Positions 35,853 through 44,635 are shown, counted from the stretch's first letter. The stretch: DNA of 64,000 nucleotides from Methanosarcina sp. KYL-1 (GCF_024372725.1 NZ_VOUA01000003.1:124001-188000); one strand, 5' to 3'. Made by a program: numbers and translations. The notes: generated by a model not told the origin, from the sequence alone.

Positions 35853-36422
35853 ATGAAAAAGACTTTCGAGAAGGTTTACCAGCTAAAGATTTCCATGAAG
35901 GGCATTACTCCTCAGATCTGGCGGCGGATCCAGGTGCCTGAAAACTATACCTTCCTGGACCTTCATAATGCTATCCAGGCTGCAATGAATTGGGACGACT
36001 ACCATTTGCACGAATTCAAAATGAAAAATCCAAATAACGGAGCGCTTGTAAAAATTGGGGCTGAAAATGAAGGTTACGAATATTTCAGTGACGAGTCGCT
36101 TATTCCCGAGGAGAGAGCTAAACTCTCTAAATTATTCACACTGGAAAATAAGGATGCTTTGTACACATACGATTTCGGAGATGACTTGCAGGTAAAAGTC
36201 CGGCTTGAAAAAATCCTTCTGAGAAAAGAAGGGGTGGAGTATCCTATCTGTACTGCAGGAAAAAGAGCTGCTGTCCCCGAAGACATCGGCGGGATATGGG
36301 GCTATGAAGAAATGCTGGAGATCCTGAAGGACCCGGAGCATGAAGATTATGAAGACACCGTGGAATGGCTGGGGGAAGATTTTGACCCCGAATACTTTGA
36401 CCCGAAGGACGTTTCTTTCTGA
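35853..36422 (+). CDS. Plasmid pRiA4b ORF-3-like family protein
   Basis: 189 residues, acidic and soluble. Family markers are VYQLKISMKGITPQIWRRI, the (F)LDLHNAIQAAMNWDDYHLHEF segment, YTYDFGDDLQVKVRLEKIL and CTAGKRAAVPEDIGG(I)WGYEEML. This domain is common in archaea and bacteria and on plasmids and transposons; its biochemical function is not established. The ATG is preceded by CAAGGTGAACAACC, with GGTGA 6 nt upstream. It is likely monocistronic and convergent with the ATPase remnants downstream. The neighbouring inverted-repeat relic supports, but does not prove, acquisition by transfer. Confidence 0.88.
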   Translation: MKKTFEKVYQLKISMKGITPQIWRRIQVPENYTFLDLHNAIQAAMNWDDYHLHEFKMKNPNNGALVKIGAENEGYEYFSDESLIPEERAKLSKLFTLENKDALYTYDFGDDLQVKVRLEKILLRKEGVEYPICTAGKRAAVPEDIGGIWGYEEMLEILKDPEHEDYEDTVEWLGEDFDPEYFDPKDVSF

Positions 36423-36466
36423 AACTGCATAAAAAAGGACTGAAACAGGAACAAAAAACTTACCCT

Positions 36467-37036
36467 TCAACCGCATTCACCCTCTCCCGCATCCAGGTCC
36501 TCCACCGTAAACAGCAAAAATCCTTTCTCTCTGGCAATCTCCCTCGCCTCCTCCGTAAATCCTCCCCTCGCCATTACCGCAAAATACTCTTTCCTCTCTT
36601 CCCTGTACCACTCAACAAACTTAGCCTTCTCCACAAGCTCTTCCAGCACATCAACATCTACTGGCTGCTTCTGCCATTTGCATTCACAAAAGAGGATTTC
36701 TTTCGTGCTCTCGTTAAGGGCTGTAAGGTCGATTTCATAGGTGTTTTTCCCGGTTTCTCCCCGGAATTTGCCCCACTGCTTACCGATTTTCCCGAAGGTG
36801 AAGGGGAGCTTTCCCTGACGGTTTCGGGATATCAGGAACTGTTTTGTGATTTCTTCGAAGACGGGACCTGTGAACCGGTCAAGTTCGGCTTCGATTTTTG
36901 AGAGGACGAGGTCTGCGTTGTCCATTTCGAGTTCCGAATAGTTGGGGTAGATGAAGCGGAACCAGAAATCTTTATTGTAGCAACAATTATTGTCTACACA
37001 ATAATCTTTAACAGCACAGCCTATAACTCACGATTT
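36467..37036 (-). pseudogene. C-terminal remnant of an archaeal ATPase_2/DUF234 protein
   Basis: An ORF of 152 codons from ATG 36925 encodes only the DUF234 nuclease-like half (FRGETGKNTYEIDLTALNE, ILFCECKWQKQPVDVDVLEEL, YFAVMARGGFTEEAREIA). The frame is open further upstream to about 37036 and reads NKDFWFRFIYPNYSELE, the linker that precedes this domain in full-length ATPases. The P-loop AAA half is missing, and a stop lies just before. The intact family has about 450 residues, so this is a 5'-truncated gene. If translated, it would be an isolated nuclease-like domain. Confidence 0.72.
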
Positions 37037-37037
37037 C

Positions 37038-37178
37038 TCACTTCAAAATAGCTTCTTCCAGCATCTTCCCGTCAATCAAAGTAACTCCCTCTTCCTTCGC
37101 CCTCTCAATCAACTCCTCATCAAACCCGCTCAGGCTGACCAGCAGATGACGCTCTTTCAGGGATGGAGACCCCAGTGA
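37038..37178 (-). pseudogene. Second fragment of an ATPase C-terminal domain
   Basis: Too short for an ORF call, but the minus strand reads SPSLKERHLLVSLSGFDEELIERAKEEGVTL-type sequence ending EEAILK and a stop. This corresponds to the last strand-helix of the same DUF234/nuclease-like domain (compare FAVMARGGFTEEAREIAREKG in the neighbour). It ends 2 nt before the open frame of the other remnant begins, so two paralogous ATPase genes have been eroded here. Confidence 0.6.
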
Positions 37179-37225
37179 TCTTTTTAGCCTGATTTTTCAG
37201 ATAGAAAGACTTTGAACCCCGTTTT

Positions 37226-37262
37226 TAGTGTATAGCTGAGTAACTTACCTGGCTATACACTA
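37226..37262. other. Perfect 11-bp inverted repeat with 15-nt loop
   Basis: TAGTGTATAGC and GCTATACACTA flank a 15-nt loop in a gene-free region (37179-37660). It could be an operator, a terminator for minus-strand transcription, or a transposon scar. The remainder of this ~480-bp gap shows only the AT-rich motif at 37304. Confidence 0.45.
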
Positions 37263-37303
37263 ATTCTCAAACTTCTCCCTTCGATTTTCAATTACAGATT
37301 TCC

Positions 37304-37331
37304 TATCAATTTGATAAATTCTGATAGATTC
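37304..37331 (+). promoter_or_regulatory. Copy 1 of the TATCAATTTGATA motif
   Basis: Palindromic TATCAATTTGATA followed by AATTCTGATAGATT; 330 bp upstream of the Ig/S-layer gene. See copies at 39415, 41972 and 44251. Confidence 0.5.
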
Positions 37332-37660
37332 TACAAATTAAATGCATCGGAATTGGCAGCTTGTCGATTTTTCTGTAAAATCACAAATCTCAAGATGTTG
37401 GTGGGGAGAGAATCCCATATCAGGAAAACCAAATTTCACATAGTATGTAAAAATTTGACTTCGAATTTACAGCAAATTCGCGACACTGCCTCAGAATTCA
37501 ATCTTCGATTTCTTTTCCCATAGGTTCGATACGATTTTTGACATTTTTAGTAAGATCCGATTTCAATTAATAAGGAAATTATTATAAAATATGCAGTATA
37601 ATATCTATGTATCGCTTTTAAACCTATAAGGATTGTTCATGGATTACCTGGGGTGGGGTT

Positions 37661-39286
37661 ATGAATGGAAAGAACAATAAGAAAACAACTTTGGGTTGGT
37701 TAAAGTCTGTTTGGAATTCGTTGCCCAATGTTCTTAAGTTGTTAACTTTTGTAAGTACCATACTTGCGATAATAATCGCTCTGAAAACTTTATTTCCTGC
37801 AACTCCGTGTGAGATCGATTTTTTTGATGCGAATCCGGAAGCTATTGAGCCTGGAGAAAATTTCACTTTAAGGTGGTGTGTTACAGGGGCTACTAAAGTT
37901 ACTATAGAACCTGGAATTGGAGAGGTAGATTCAAGGGGAACATTGACTCTATCGCCTGCTAAAACAACCACTTATGAAATTTTAGCTTCGGACGGTAAAG
38001 TGGAAAAAGTCGATTACTGTACGGTTACAGTTAAAGAGACTGCTCTGGAAATCAAAATTTTTGAAGCCAGTCCTGACACTTTAGAGGAGGGAGAGAGTTC
38101 TATTTTGAGCTGGAGTGTTTCTGGATGTTCGAAAGTTCTTATAGAGCCTGAAGTCGGGTCTAAAGAGCCCATTGGAACAATATCTGTATCTCCCTCTAAA
38201 ACTACCACTTATAAGCTTACAGTTTCGGATGGTGGTAAAAAAGAAGTGAAATATTGCACTGTTGTGGTCAAACAGGAAGTACTTGAGATTAAATCATTTA
38301 AAGCTAATCCGGAATTTATTGAATCAGGAGAGGATTCCACCTTGAGCTGGCTTGTTTCTGGAGCTTCGAGAGTCACTATAGAGCCTGATATCGGACCTGT
38401 AGAATACAGTGGAATATCGGTTGTGTCTCCCTCTGAAACCACAATTTATAAGCTTACAGCTTATGATGATGGCAAAGAAGAAACGGCTTACTGTACCGTT
38501 GCGGTCGAAAGTGGAGCGCCTGATATCAAATATTTTGAGTCGAGTCTGGATGTAATTGAGGAAGGTGAAAGTTCTACCTTAAGCTGGAGTGTTTCTGGAG
38601 CCTCAAAGGTTACCATAAAACCTGAACTCGGAAATGTGGCTTTCACTGACAGTCGTCCTGTATCTCCGGGTAAAACAACCACTTACACTTTAGAAGCCGT
38701 TAATGGAGATGAAACAGTAACGGAAACTACTCAAGTTCGGCTTCTATACACCGCAGAATATGAACAGGTCAAGTATGCGTATCAGGAGGGTGACTGGTAT
38801 GGGAAGAAATACACTGTTGTGGAGTTACTTGGGGAAAAGTATGCACCTTTAAAAGATACTTCCAGGAATAAACTCGCCGGGTTGGTTATCGATGATGCCA
38901 CAAAGTACGCCATCAGAACAGGCGAAGCCTTTGACCTTGGAAACGGTTATGCCCTCGGAGTCAAGCAGATCGATGTCGAAGGTGACAGGGTCTGGCTCGA
39001 ATTTACAAAGGACGGCGACTTTGTCGATGACGAACTCATCATTGGTACCGGTAGCACATGGGAAGTTAAGCTCAATAATATTGAAGGTGAAAACGACGTT
39101 GTTGTCCTCAGGGTCCACGTCAACCAGGTCTTCCAGGGTGCAGTCGACAGCATTGTCCAGATACAAGGTATCTGGTTAATCGACTTCGATGACGCCTTTA
39201 CACTTCAAGATGGTGATAAATTACCGGGTAATGAATACTATGTTTGGGAGTCCGGATATGATTACATAAAGTATACAGAGGTTTAA
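37661..39286 (+). CDS. Membrane-anchored Ig-like repeat protein with a C-terminal S-layer domain
   Basis: 541 residues. A short cytoplasmic head and one transmembrane helix (about 24-45, LLTFVSTILAIIIALKTLF) are followed by four ~85-residue Ig-like repeats (each with F(D/E)A(N/S)P, SGE, TLSWSVSGA and TTTYKLT-type strands; about 52-360). A C-terminal domain (about 366-541) matches the Methanosarcina S-layer duplication domain (IDDATKYAIRTGEAFDLGNGYAL, VWLEFTKDGDFVDDE, VVLRVHVNQVFQGAVDSI, GIWLIDFDDAF). Only one S-layer unit is present instead of the usual tandem pair. Its codons are more GC-rich and biased than those of the Ig repeats, so the tail was probably acquired by recombination. The start has a GGGGTGGGG site. 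It is a paralogue of 44636-45523. Confidence 0.85.
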   Translation: MNGKNNKKTTLGWLKSVWNSLPNVLKLLTFVSTILAIIIALKTLFPATPCEIDFFDANPEAIEPGENFTLRWCVTGATKVTIEPGIGEVDSRGTLTLSPAKTTTYEILASDGKVEKVDYCTVTVKETALEIKIFEASPDTLEEGESSILSWSVSGCSKVLIEPEVGSKEPIGTISVSPSKTTTYKLTVSDGGKKEVKYCTVVVKQEVLEIKSFKANPEFIESGEDSTLSWLVSGASRVTIEPDIGPVEYSGISVVSPSETTIYKLTAYDDGKEETAYCTVAVESGAPDIKYFESSLDVIEEGESSTLSWSVSGASKVTIKPELGNVAFTDSRPVSPGKTTTYTLEAVNGDETVTETTQVRLLYTAEYEQVKYAYQEGDWYGKKYTVVELLGEKYAPLKDTSRNKLAGLVIDDATKYAIRTGEAFDLGNGYALGVKQIDVEGDRVWLEFTKDGDFVDDELIIGTGSTWEVKLNNIEGENDVVVLRVHVNQVFQGAVDSIVQIQGIWLIDFDDAFTLQDGDKLPGNEYYVWESGYDYIKYTEV

Positions 39287-39299
39287 TTCCAGCCGAATA

Positions 39300-39319
39300 C
39301 CCCGCAGCTTGCTGCGGGG
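39300..39319 (+). terminator. Hairpin terminator after the Ig/S-layer gene
   Basis: CCCCGCA-GCTTGC-TGCGGGG, a perfect GC-rich stem 14 nt after the stop codon. There is no following T run, so it may instead stabilise the mRNA 3' end. Confidence 0.6.
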
Positions 39320-39414
39320 ATGGGCACTTCGCCGGAAATCGTTAATGATAGCACGATTTCTTAATTATCGCGAAGACTGTTAATGATAATATGATTATCT
39401 TTTACTTTCCTTTC

Positions 39415-39441
39415 TATCAATTTGATAGATTTTGATATATT
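39415..39441 (+). promoter_or_regulatory. Copy 2 of the TATCAATTTGATA motif
   Basis: TATCAATTTGATAGATTTTGATATAT; about 75-100 bp upstream of the phosphatase start and 45 bp upstream of its TATA-like TTTATATCCC, a position suited to an upstream regulatory site. Confidence 0.5.
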
Positions 39442-39484
39442 CTTATAAAAACACCCGAAACTTCCCACCGCCAAACTAATTAAA

Positions 39485-39516
39485 ATTTATATCCCATATC
39501 CCCATATTCTTGCATA
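39485..39516 (+). promoter_or_regulatory. TATA box of the phosphatase gene
   Basis: AATTTATATCCC lies about 25-30 nt before the ATG at 39517 and no ribosome-binding site is visible, so the transcript is probably leaderless or nearly so (inference from archaeal promoter spacing). Confidence 0.45.
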
Positions 39517-40035
39517 ATGTCCTCATTACTAACCCCGCTGGAGATGCCTGTGATAGACGGCATCAGAATGCCGCTGAACCTGTATGTCGTGCTCAAGGAG
39601 CCGTCTCTGCTCGCCGGGATGTCCTACCCGGGGTTCCGGACCCCCTGGGAAAAGATTGCTGAGGCGGGCTTTTCAGGCGTTATCTGCCTCTGCGGCTCAG
39701 AGGTCTCTTATGATCCCTATCCCCTCAAGGTACTGTTTTCTGCAGAGATGGAAGACCTGCACTATGGGAATCCGCCGCAGGACCCTGCAACTGAGGAATG
39801 GCTTGTCCGACGGGCAGTTAATGTGGTGAGAAGAGAAATGGATGCAGGAGATGGGGTTGTTGTCCACTGCATGGGGGGCATAGGCAGGACCGGCACGGTG
39901 CTGGGATGTGTGCTCAGGGACCTTGGTTTTTCCGCAGATGAAGTGATAGGCTACCTGGACAGGATAAACAAGTCAAGAGGCTTAAGAGGGTGGCCGGAGA
40001 CAAAATGGCAGGCGGAGATGGTGCGGAAGTATTGA
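39517..40035 (+). CDS. Dual-specificity / tyrosine phosphatase family protein
   Basis: 172-residue cytoplasmic phosphatase. The cysteine-phosphatase P-loop is intact as VHCMGGIGRTG (Cys118, Arg124; HCxxGxxRT). A likely general acid lies upstream in the LHYGNPPQDPATEEW loop. The C-terminal helices (VLRDLGFSADEVIGYLDRIN, RGWPETKWQAEMV) fit the fold. It removes phosphate from protein Tyr/Ser/Thr or from a small phospho-substrate; the target is unknown. It lies beside a histidine kinase on the opposite strand (convergent), which hints at signalling without proving it. The gene is well coded compared with the AT-rich neighbours. Confidence 0.88.
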   Translation: MSSLLTPLEMPVIDGIRMPLNLYVVLKEPSLLAGMSYPGFRTPWEKIAEAGFSGVICLCGSEVSYDPYPLKVLFSAEMEDLHYGNPPQDPATEEWLVRRAVNVVRREMDAGDGVVVHCMGGIGRTGTVLGCVLRDLGFSADEVIGYLDRINKSRGLRGWPETKWQAEMVRKY

Positions 40036-40066
40036 TTGTATTTTATAGTGAGTTCGGTATTCCAGG

Positions 40067-40155
40067 GACAAAATCAAAAGAGCAAAAATCAAAAGAGCAA
40101 AAATCAAAAGAGCAAAAATTAAAAGATCAAAAATTAAAAGATCAAAAATCAAATG
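40067..40155. repeat. 6 x 15-bp A-rich tandem repeat between convergent genes
   Basis: Units of AGCAAAAATCAAAAG with a few T/C changes fill the gap between the phosphatase and the 3' end of the kinase. Confidence 0.85.
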
Positions 40156-40171
40156 GGCAATAGAATCCGGT

Positions 40172-41785
40172 CTAACTCTTACTTTTTCCAAACTCAATCC
40201 TGAATTCCGTACCCCTGTTTCTATTAAGCTCGATTTCGCCTCCGACCTGGTCTACCAGGGTGTTAACGAGCTGCAGGCCAAGAGAACAGGGGTTTTTGAA
40301 ATCGATGTTTGCAGGAAAACCCGCGCCGTTATCAGAAATGACAAGGACGAAGCAGGTGTCTCTGGTTTTTTTGGTGTCTTCAATTGTGTCTTCGATGGTG
40401 TTTTCGATGTTATAGTTTTTCCCGGCATCTTCTCTTGTTTTTTCTCTTTTTTCCGTGGTTTTCCTGCGGTTGAGTTTGATCCGGATATCGCCTTCTCTTT
40501 CTTCGGGAAAGGCGTGTTTGAGGGAGTTGGAGACAAGTTCGTTGACGATGATCCCGAGTGGGATTGCAAGGTCCATGGGGAGGCAGACTTCCTGTTCGAT
40601 GTCCGACAGCAGGTGGATTTTGTTGCTTCCGACTCTGTAGGAATGGAATAGTTTTTGCGTCAGTTTCTGGATGTATTCCGTGAAATTAAGGTTTTCCATG
40701 TCCCTTGATTTGTAAAGTTCCTCATGGATGAGGGACATGGAAATTACCCGGTTCTGGCTTTCCCGGAAAGCCTCGATAACTTTCCGGTCCGAGAAATTGT
40801 CGGCCTGGAGGTCAAGCATGGATGAAATTACCTGCAGATTGTTCTTGATCCTGTGGTGGATTTCTTTAATGCGCATTTCTTCGGCCCTGGAGATGGCTTC
40901 TTCGGCAATTTTGCGATTGTTAATATTCTTGACCACACCAAGAGCCCTGTATACACGGCCTTCCTCGTCTTTCAGGAAAAAGGAGCTGTCTTCCACGTAA
41001 ATATAGCTGCCGTCTTTCCTGACGAATCTGTATTCCTGGTTAAACTTATCCCCTGTACGCAGGGAGTGGCGAAGGGCATTCCAGACCCTTTCCAGGTCAT
41101 CGGGGTGTATGATCTCTTTGCAGGAATGCATGTCCAGTTTATTGAGTTCTTCTGGGGTGCGGCCGCTGATCTCTTCAATGGCTCCTGCCCACTCGATTTT
41201 CTCGGTCTTTACATCGACGTCGAAGATCAACTGCCCTATCTGCTCGGCAACGGACAGGAACTTTTCCTCGATTCCCTTAAGTTTGCGCTGGGAAAGCGTT
41301 TTTTCCGTAATGTCTTTAAGGGTCCCAATCGCCCTGTATGGGCGCCCCTTCTCGCCCTTGAAAATAACCGTATTATCTCCCAGGTGAACGTAAACTCCTT
41401 CTTTCCTGCGGAACCTGTGTTCAACTTCGAAGACCGCCTCTTTTTCCCGGGAATAATTCCACATCCGGTCCAGTATTTTCCGGTCTTCCGGATGGGTCAG
41501 CTCCCTGAATTTAACCACGTCTATTTTGCGGAATTCTTCTACATCATACCCCGTAACTTCCTTTATGGCTCCCATCCACTCAATCTTCCCTTCCTCCAGA
41601 TCGGCATCAAAAAGTACTCTTCCGGTTTTCTCCGCAAAAAGCCGGGACATTTCTTTGCTTTCCTGAATTTTTTTGGGGTTACTGGCAGATACTTGCAGGT
41701 TTTCATCTCCGGAGAGTTCGGATTCTGTTTTTCGAGGAGGCCTTAATTTTATCTTTATTTGTACTGGGCTGTCTTTATTTTCCAA
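40172..41785 (-). CDS. Sensor histidine kinase: two PAS + HisKA_2/HATPase
   Basis: 537-residue soluble kinase. PAS1 (about 45-165, RLFAEKTGRVLFDADL, IEWMGAIKEVTGYDVEEF) and PAS2 (about 170-290, AEQIGQLIFDVDV, IEWAGAIEEISGRTPEEL) each end in a PAC segment. The HisKA_2 motif IHHRIKNNLQVISSMLDLQ (about 305-325) and HATPase domain (NELVSNSLKHAFPEE, DNGAGFPANI) follow. Within the ATPase lid region it has a charged insertion with IEDTIEDT repeats absent from its relatives. The TTG start at 41785 lacks a clear ribosome-binding site, so the first ~40 low-complexity residues are doubtful. It is a paralogue of the kinases at 42172 and 45775. No partner regulator is adjacent. Confidence 0.9.
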   Translation of the reverse strand: MENKDSPVQIKIKLRPPRKTESELSGDENLQVSASNPKKIQESKEMSRLFAEKTGRVLFDADLEEGKIEWMGAIKEVTGYDVEEFRKIDVVKFRELTHPEDRKILDRMWNYSREKEAVFEVEHRFRRKEGVYVHLGDNTVIFKGEKGRPYRAIGTLKDITEKTLSQRKLKGIEEKFLSVAEQIGQLIFDVDVKTEKIEWAGAIEEISGRTPEELNKLDMHSCKEIIHPDDLERVWNALRHSLRTGDKFNQEYRFVRKDGSYIYVEDSSFFLKDEEGRVYRALGVVKNINNRKIAEEAISRAEEMRIKEIHHRIKNNLQVISSMLDLQADNFSDRKVIEAFRESQNRVISMSLIHEELYKSRDMENLNFTEYIQKLTQKLFHSYRVGSNKIHLLSDIEQEVCLPMDLAIPLGIIVNELVSNSLKHAFPEEREGDIRIKLNRRKTTEKREKTREDAGKNYNIENTIEDTIEDTKKTRDTCFVLVISDNGAGFPANIDFKNPCSLGLQLVNTLVDQVGGEIELNRNRGTEFRIEFGKSKS

Positions 41786-42171
41786 AATTTAATAAGTCGC
41801 CAACATATATAATCTCTTTCCATTGTAAGACAGTTTGACAATTGAGCCCACTCATCATTTTTTATTTTTTGATATAGTACGCCTGATATAGTACGCCTGC
41901 TTCTTTCCGGCTCCCTTTCCTCAGCATCCTCACTTCTTCCAGCCGGTTCAAATCTCTTATTGTTATTTTTCTATCAATTTGATACTTTTTGATAGATATT
42001 GATAATAAAAAACCCTTCAAAATATGCGGATTTGTTCCTGTACCTGTCGATCAGGTTTTAAAAGATAAAGTAATTTTGAAAATAGTTGGAACTGGTGGGT
42101 TTAACCGGTTTGTGGGTTTAAATGGGTTGCAGAAATTCGCATTTTGATAAATTCCGGGAAGTGTATCTCCC
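41786..42171. other. Intergenic region between two kinases
   Basis: Holds copy 3 of the AT-rich motif and a duplicated 14-bp GATATAGTACGCCT (about 41872-41899). The rest is unassigned; the promoter of the 40172 kinase should be here. Confidence 0.4.
41972..41998. promoter_or_regulatory. Copy 3 of the TATCAATTTGATA motif
   Basis: TATCAATTTGATACTTTTTGATAGAT; 187 bp upstream of the kinase at 40172-41785. Confidence 0.5.
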
Positions 42172-44079
42172 TCACTTCTCCCCAAACGCGATCCTGAATT
42201 CTGTCCCCTTTTTTCTCTTAAGCTCTATTTCACCTTCGATCTGTTCCACCAGGGTGTTCACGAGCTGGAGACCGAGGGAGTTTGGATTCTCGAAATCGAT
42301 GTTTTCAGGAAAACCTGAGCCGTTATCGGAAATGATAAGAAGGAGTCGGGAGTTTCCATTGCTTTCGGGATTCTCCGGGTTGTGGCTTCTCAGCCTGTGG
42401 ATTTTGATCCGGATTTCGCCTTCAGTTCCTTCGGGGAATGCATGTTTCAGAGCATTGGATACAAGTTCGTTGATGATGATTCCCATCGGGATTGCGGTGT
42501 CCATTTTGAGGGAAATGTCTTTTTCTATGTCCATTAAAAGGTTTATTGCGGTACTTTCGAGATTATAGGAACGGAAAAGTTCTGCTGCGAGTTTCTGCAC
42601 GTAAGCCGTGAAGTCAAGGTTTTCCATGTCTCTGGACCTGTACAGTTCCTCGTGGATCATGGACATTGAAATGACCCTGCTCTGGCTTTCCCGGAAGGCC
42701 TCTACGACCCGGCTGTCGCTGAACTTTTCGGCCTGGAGGTCAAGAAGGGAGGAGATAACCTGCAAATTGTTTTTTATCCGGTGGTGGATTTCTTTTTTGC
42801 GGATTTCTTCGGCTTGCTTTATGATTTCTTCCGAGAGCTTTTTTTCGGTGATGTCTTTTAGAACCCCAAGAATTCTGCATATGCGGCCCATTTCATCTTT
42901 CAGGGCGATCCCATGGTCTTCCAGATAGAGATAGCTCCCGTCTTTCTTTCGGAACCTGTATTCCTCGCAGATAATCCCGCCGGTTTCAAGCAGCTTTTTG
43001 TGTGTCTCCCAGACCATTTCCCGGTCTTCAGGATGTACATGCTCTATCCAGAAATCCACGCCTCCTTCTTTGAAAGCTTCCGTACCGTAGCCGGTGATTT
43101 CCTTAAAAGGGCCCGAACAGTCTATTTTGTCATTTTCGACGCAGCAGTCGTATACCATCTGGCCGGTCTGCTCTGTAACGAATCGGTACCTCTCCTCACT
43201 TTTCTGTAATTTTTCCCGGCTCTGTTTTTTTTCCGTAATGTTTTTCATTACGCCGAGAACCCTGTATACCTGGCCCTTTTCGTCTTTCAATAAAATCGCG
43301 CTGTTTTCCACGTAAATATAGCTGCCGTCCTTTTTTCTGGCCCAGAATTCCTGATAGAATTTGTCCCCGGTCTTCAGGGAACTCTCAAGCGTGCTCCATA
43401 CCCTTTCCCTTTCTCCGGGGTGTATAAGGTCTCTGAGGGCAGGCAGGTAAAATTCACTTAATTCTTCCGGAGTGAAGCCGGTAATCTCCTCTATGGCTCC
43501 TGCCCACTCGATCCTATTAGTCCCCGCATCGATGTCGAAGATCAACTGGCCTGTCTGCTCGGCAACGTGGAGGAACTTCTCTCTGGTCCTCTCCAGTTTT
43601 TGTCTGGAAAGTACCTTTTCCGTGATATTATTAAGCACTCCCAGCGTTTTGTAAGGGCGCCCTTCACTATCTATGAGAAAAGTTGCAATGTTTTCAAGAT
43701 AAACGTATTTTCCGTCTTTCCTGAGGAACCTGTATTCTTCATTGAGTTCTTCCCCGGTTTTCAGGGAAATATCTATTCTTTCATTCATTCGTTTTCGGTC
43801 TTCCTGATGTATGAACTCTTTGAAGGCGGCCAGGTCGATTGCGTGAAATTCTTCAACATCGTACCCGGTAACGTCCTTTATAGCTCCCACCCATTCAACC
43901 TTTCCTTTCACAAGATCGGCTTCAAAAAACATTCTTCCGGTCTTTTCCGCAAAGAGCCGGTACCTTCTTTCCATCTTCAGGATTTTTGCAAGGCTATTTT
44001 CAGGGAATGTCCGTGTTTCTCCTTCGAAGAGTTCAGCAGTTGGGTACTGTAAGGAGATTTTTATTGCCTCTTCATCCAT
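42172..44079 (-). CDS. Sensor histidine kinase: three PAS + HisKA_2/HATPase
   Basis: 635-residue soluble kinase. Three PAS/PAC modules (about 35-155, 160-280, 290-410) share phrases such as AEQTGQLIFDIDA, EWAGAIEEITGFTPEEL and TEQTGQMVYDCCV; aromatic and acidic positions match the other kinases here. The HisKA_2 box is IHHRIKNNLQVISSLLDLQ (about 430-450), and the HATPase domain has NELVSNALKHAFPEG and DNGSGFPENI. The last ~220 codons are nearly identical in DNA to those of the 45775 kinase, while the sensor halves diverge. The ATG at 44079 lies 20-30 nt downstream of AT-rich DNA with no strong ribosome-binding site. Signal and output partner are unknown. Confidence 0.92.
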   Translation of the reverse strand: MDEEAIKISLQYPTAELFEGETRTFPENSLAKILKMERRYRLFAEKTGRMFFEADLVKGKVEWVGAIKDVTGYDVEEFHAIDLAAFKEFIHQEDRKRMNERIDISLKTGEELNEEYRFLRKDGKYVYLENIATFLIDSEGRPYKTLGVLNNITEKVLSRQKLERTREKFLHVAEQTGQLIFDIDAGTNRIEWAGAIEEITGFTPEELSEFYLPALRDLIHPGERERVWSTLESSLKTGDKFYQEFWARKKDGSYIYVENSAILLKDEKGQVYRVLGVMKNITEKKQSREKLQKSEERYRFVTEQTGQMVYDCCVENDKIDCSGPFKEITGYGTEAFKEGGVDFWIEHVHPEDREMVWETHKKLLETGGIICEEYRFRKKDGSYLYLEDHGIALKDEMGRICRILGVLKDITEKKLSEEIIKQAEEIRKKEIHHRIKNNLQVISSLLDLQAEKFSDSRVVEAFRESQSRVISMSMIHEELYRSRDMENLDFTAYVQKLAAELFRSYNLESTAINLLMDIEKDISLKMDTAIPMGIIINELVSNALKHAFPEGTEGEIRIKIHRLRSHNPENPESNGNSRLLLIISDNGSGFPENIDFENPNSLGLQLVNTLVEQIEGEIELKRKKGTEFRIAFGEK

Positions 44080-44635
44080 AATATCTGCCGTCTTTAAGTC
44101 TCACATCTGATAAAAGTTTTAACTATTTAAATATTGTCCTGAGGTATGAGCCAGAGTCCATAATTTTACCAGCTACTGATAGCTATTTCCTATCCCTTGC
44201 TTTCGGTTTGATAGGTTATTAGAGGCAGTTAAATCTGTTTCTAATCTTCTTTCCGTCAATTGGATAGATTTTGATGGATTTCACTTGTTAAAACACATGC
44301 AATCCACTGATTTTGCCTTAATTGAATAGTCTTTCAGTATAAACTCTCTCTTTCTTTTGCAAGCTGTATTACTTTTTGGTAAAACCTGCCTCCAAAAAAA
44401 CCGTGAAATTATATACCAAAATAAATATATACAATAATCTCGAACTACAGAATATATTTCAGGCAATATGGAAAAAAGTATGTAATGTGTAGCCCATGCA
44501 AGGGTGTGGTTCAGGCATGAAACCTGAGAAGTCACAAAGGAAACAAAATTAATTTCTTGTTGAAGATGGACTTGATTTTTTTGTATGGTAAAGCTGACCG
44601 CTTTTTGAAGATTTGTGGATTTTTGAGGTCTGCTC
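44080..44635. other. Divergent intergenic region with motif copy 4
   Basis: About 555 bp between the divergent kinase and Ig-repeat genes. Contains the motif at 44251 and AT-rich TATA candidates around 44405-44430. A 118-codon minus-strand ORF (44281-44637) lacks family features and a ribosome-binding site, and is not called. Confidence 0.4.
44251..44281. promoter_or_regulatory. Copy 4 (diverged) of the TATCAATTTGATA motif
   Basis: TTCCGTCAATTGGATAGATT then TTGATGGATT. Same layout as the other copies with three or four changes. It lies between the divergent kinase and Ig-repeat genes. Confidence 0.45.
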
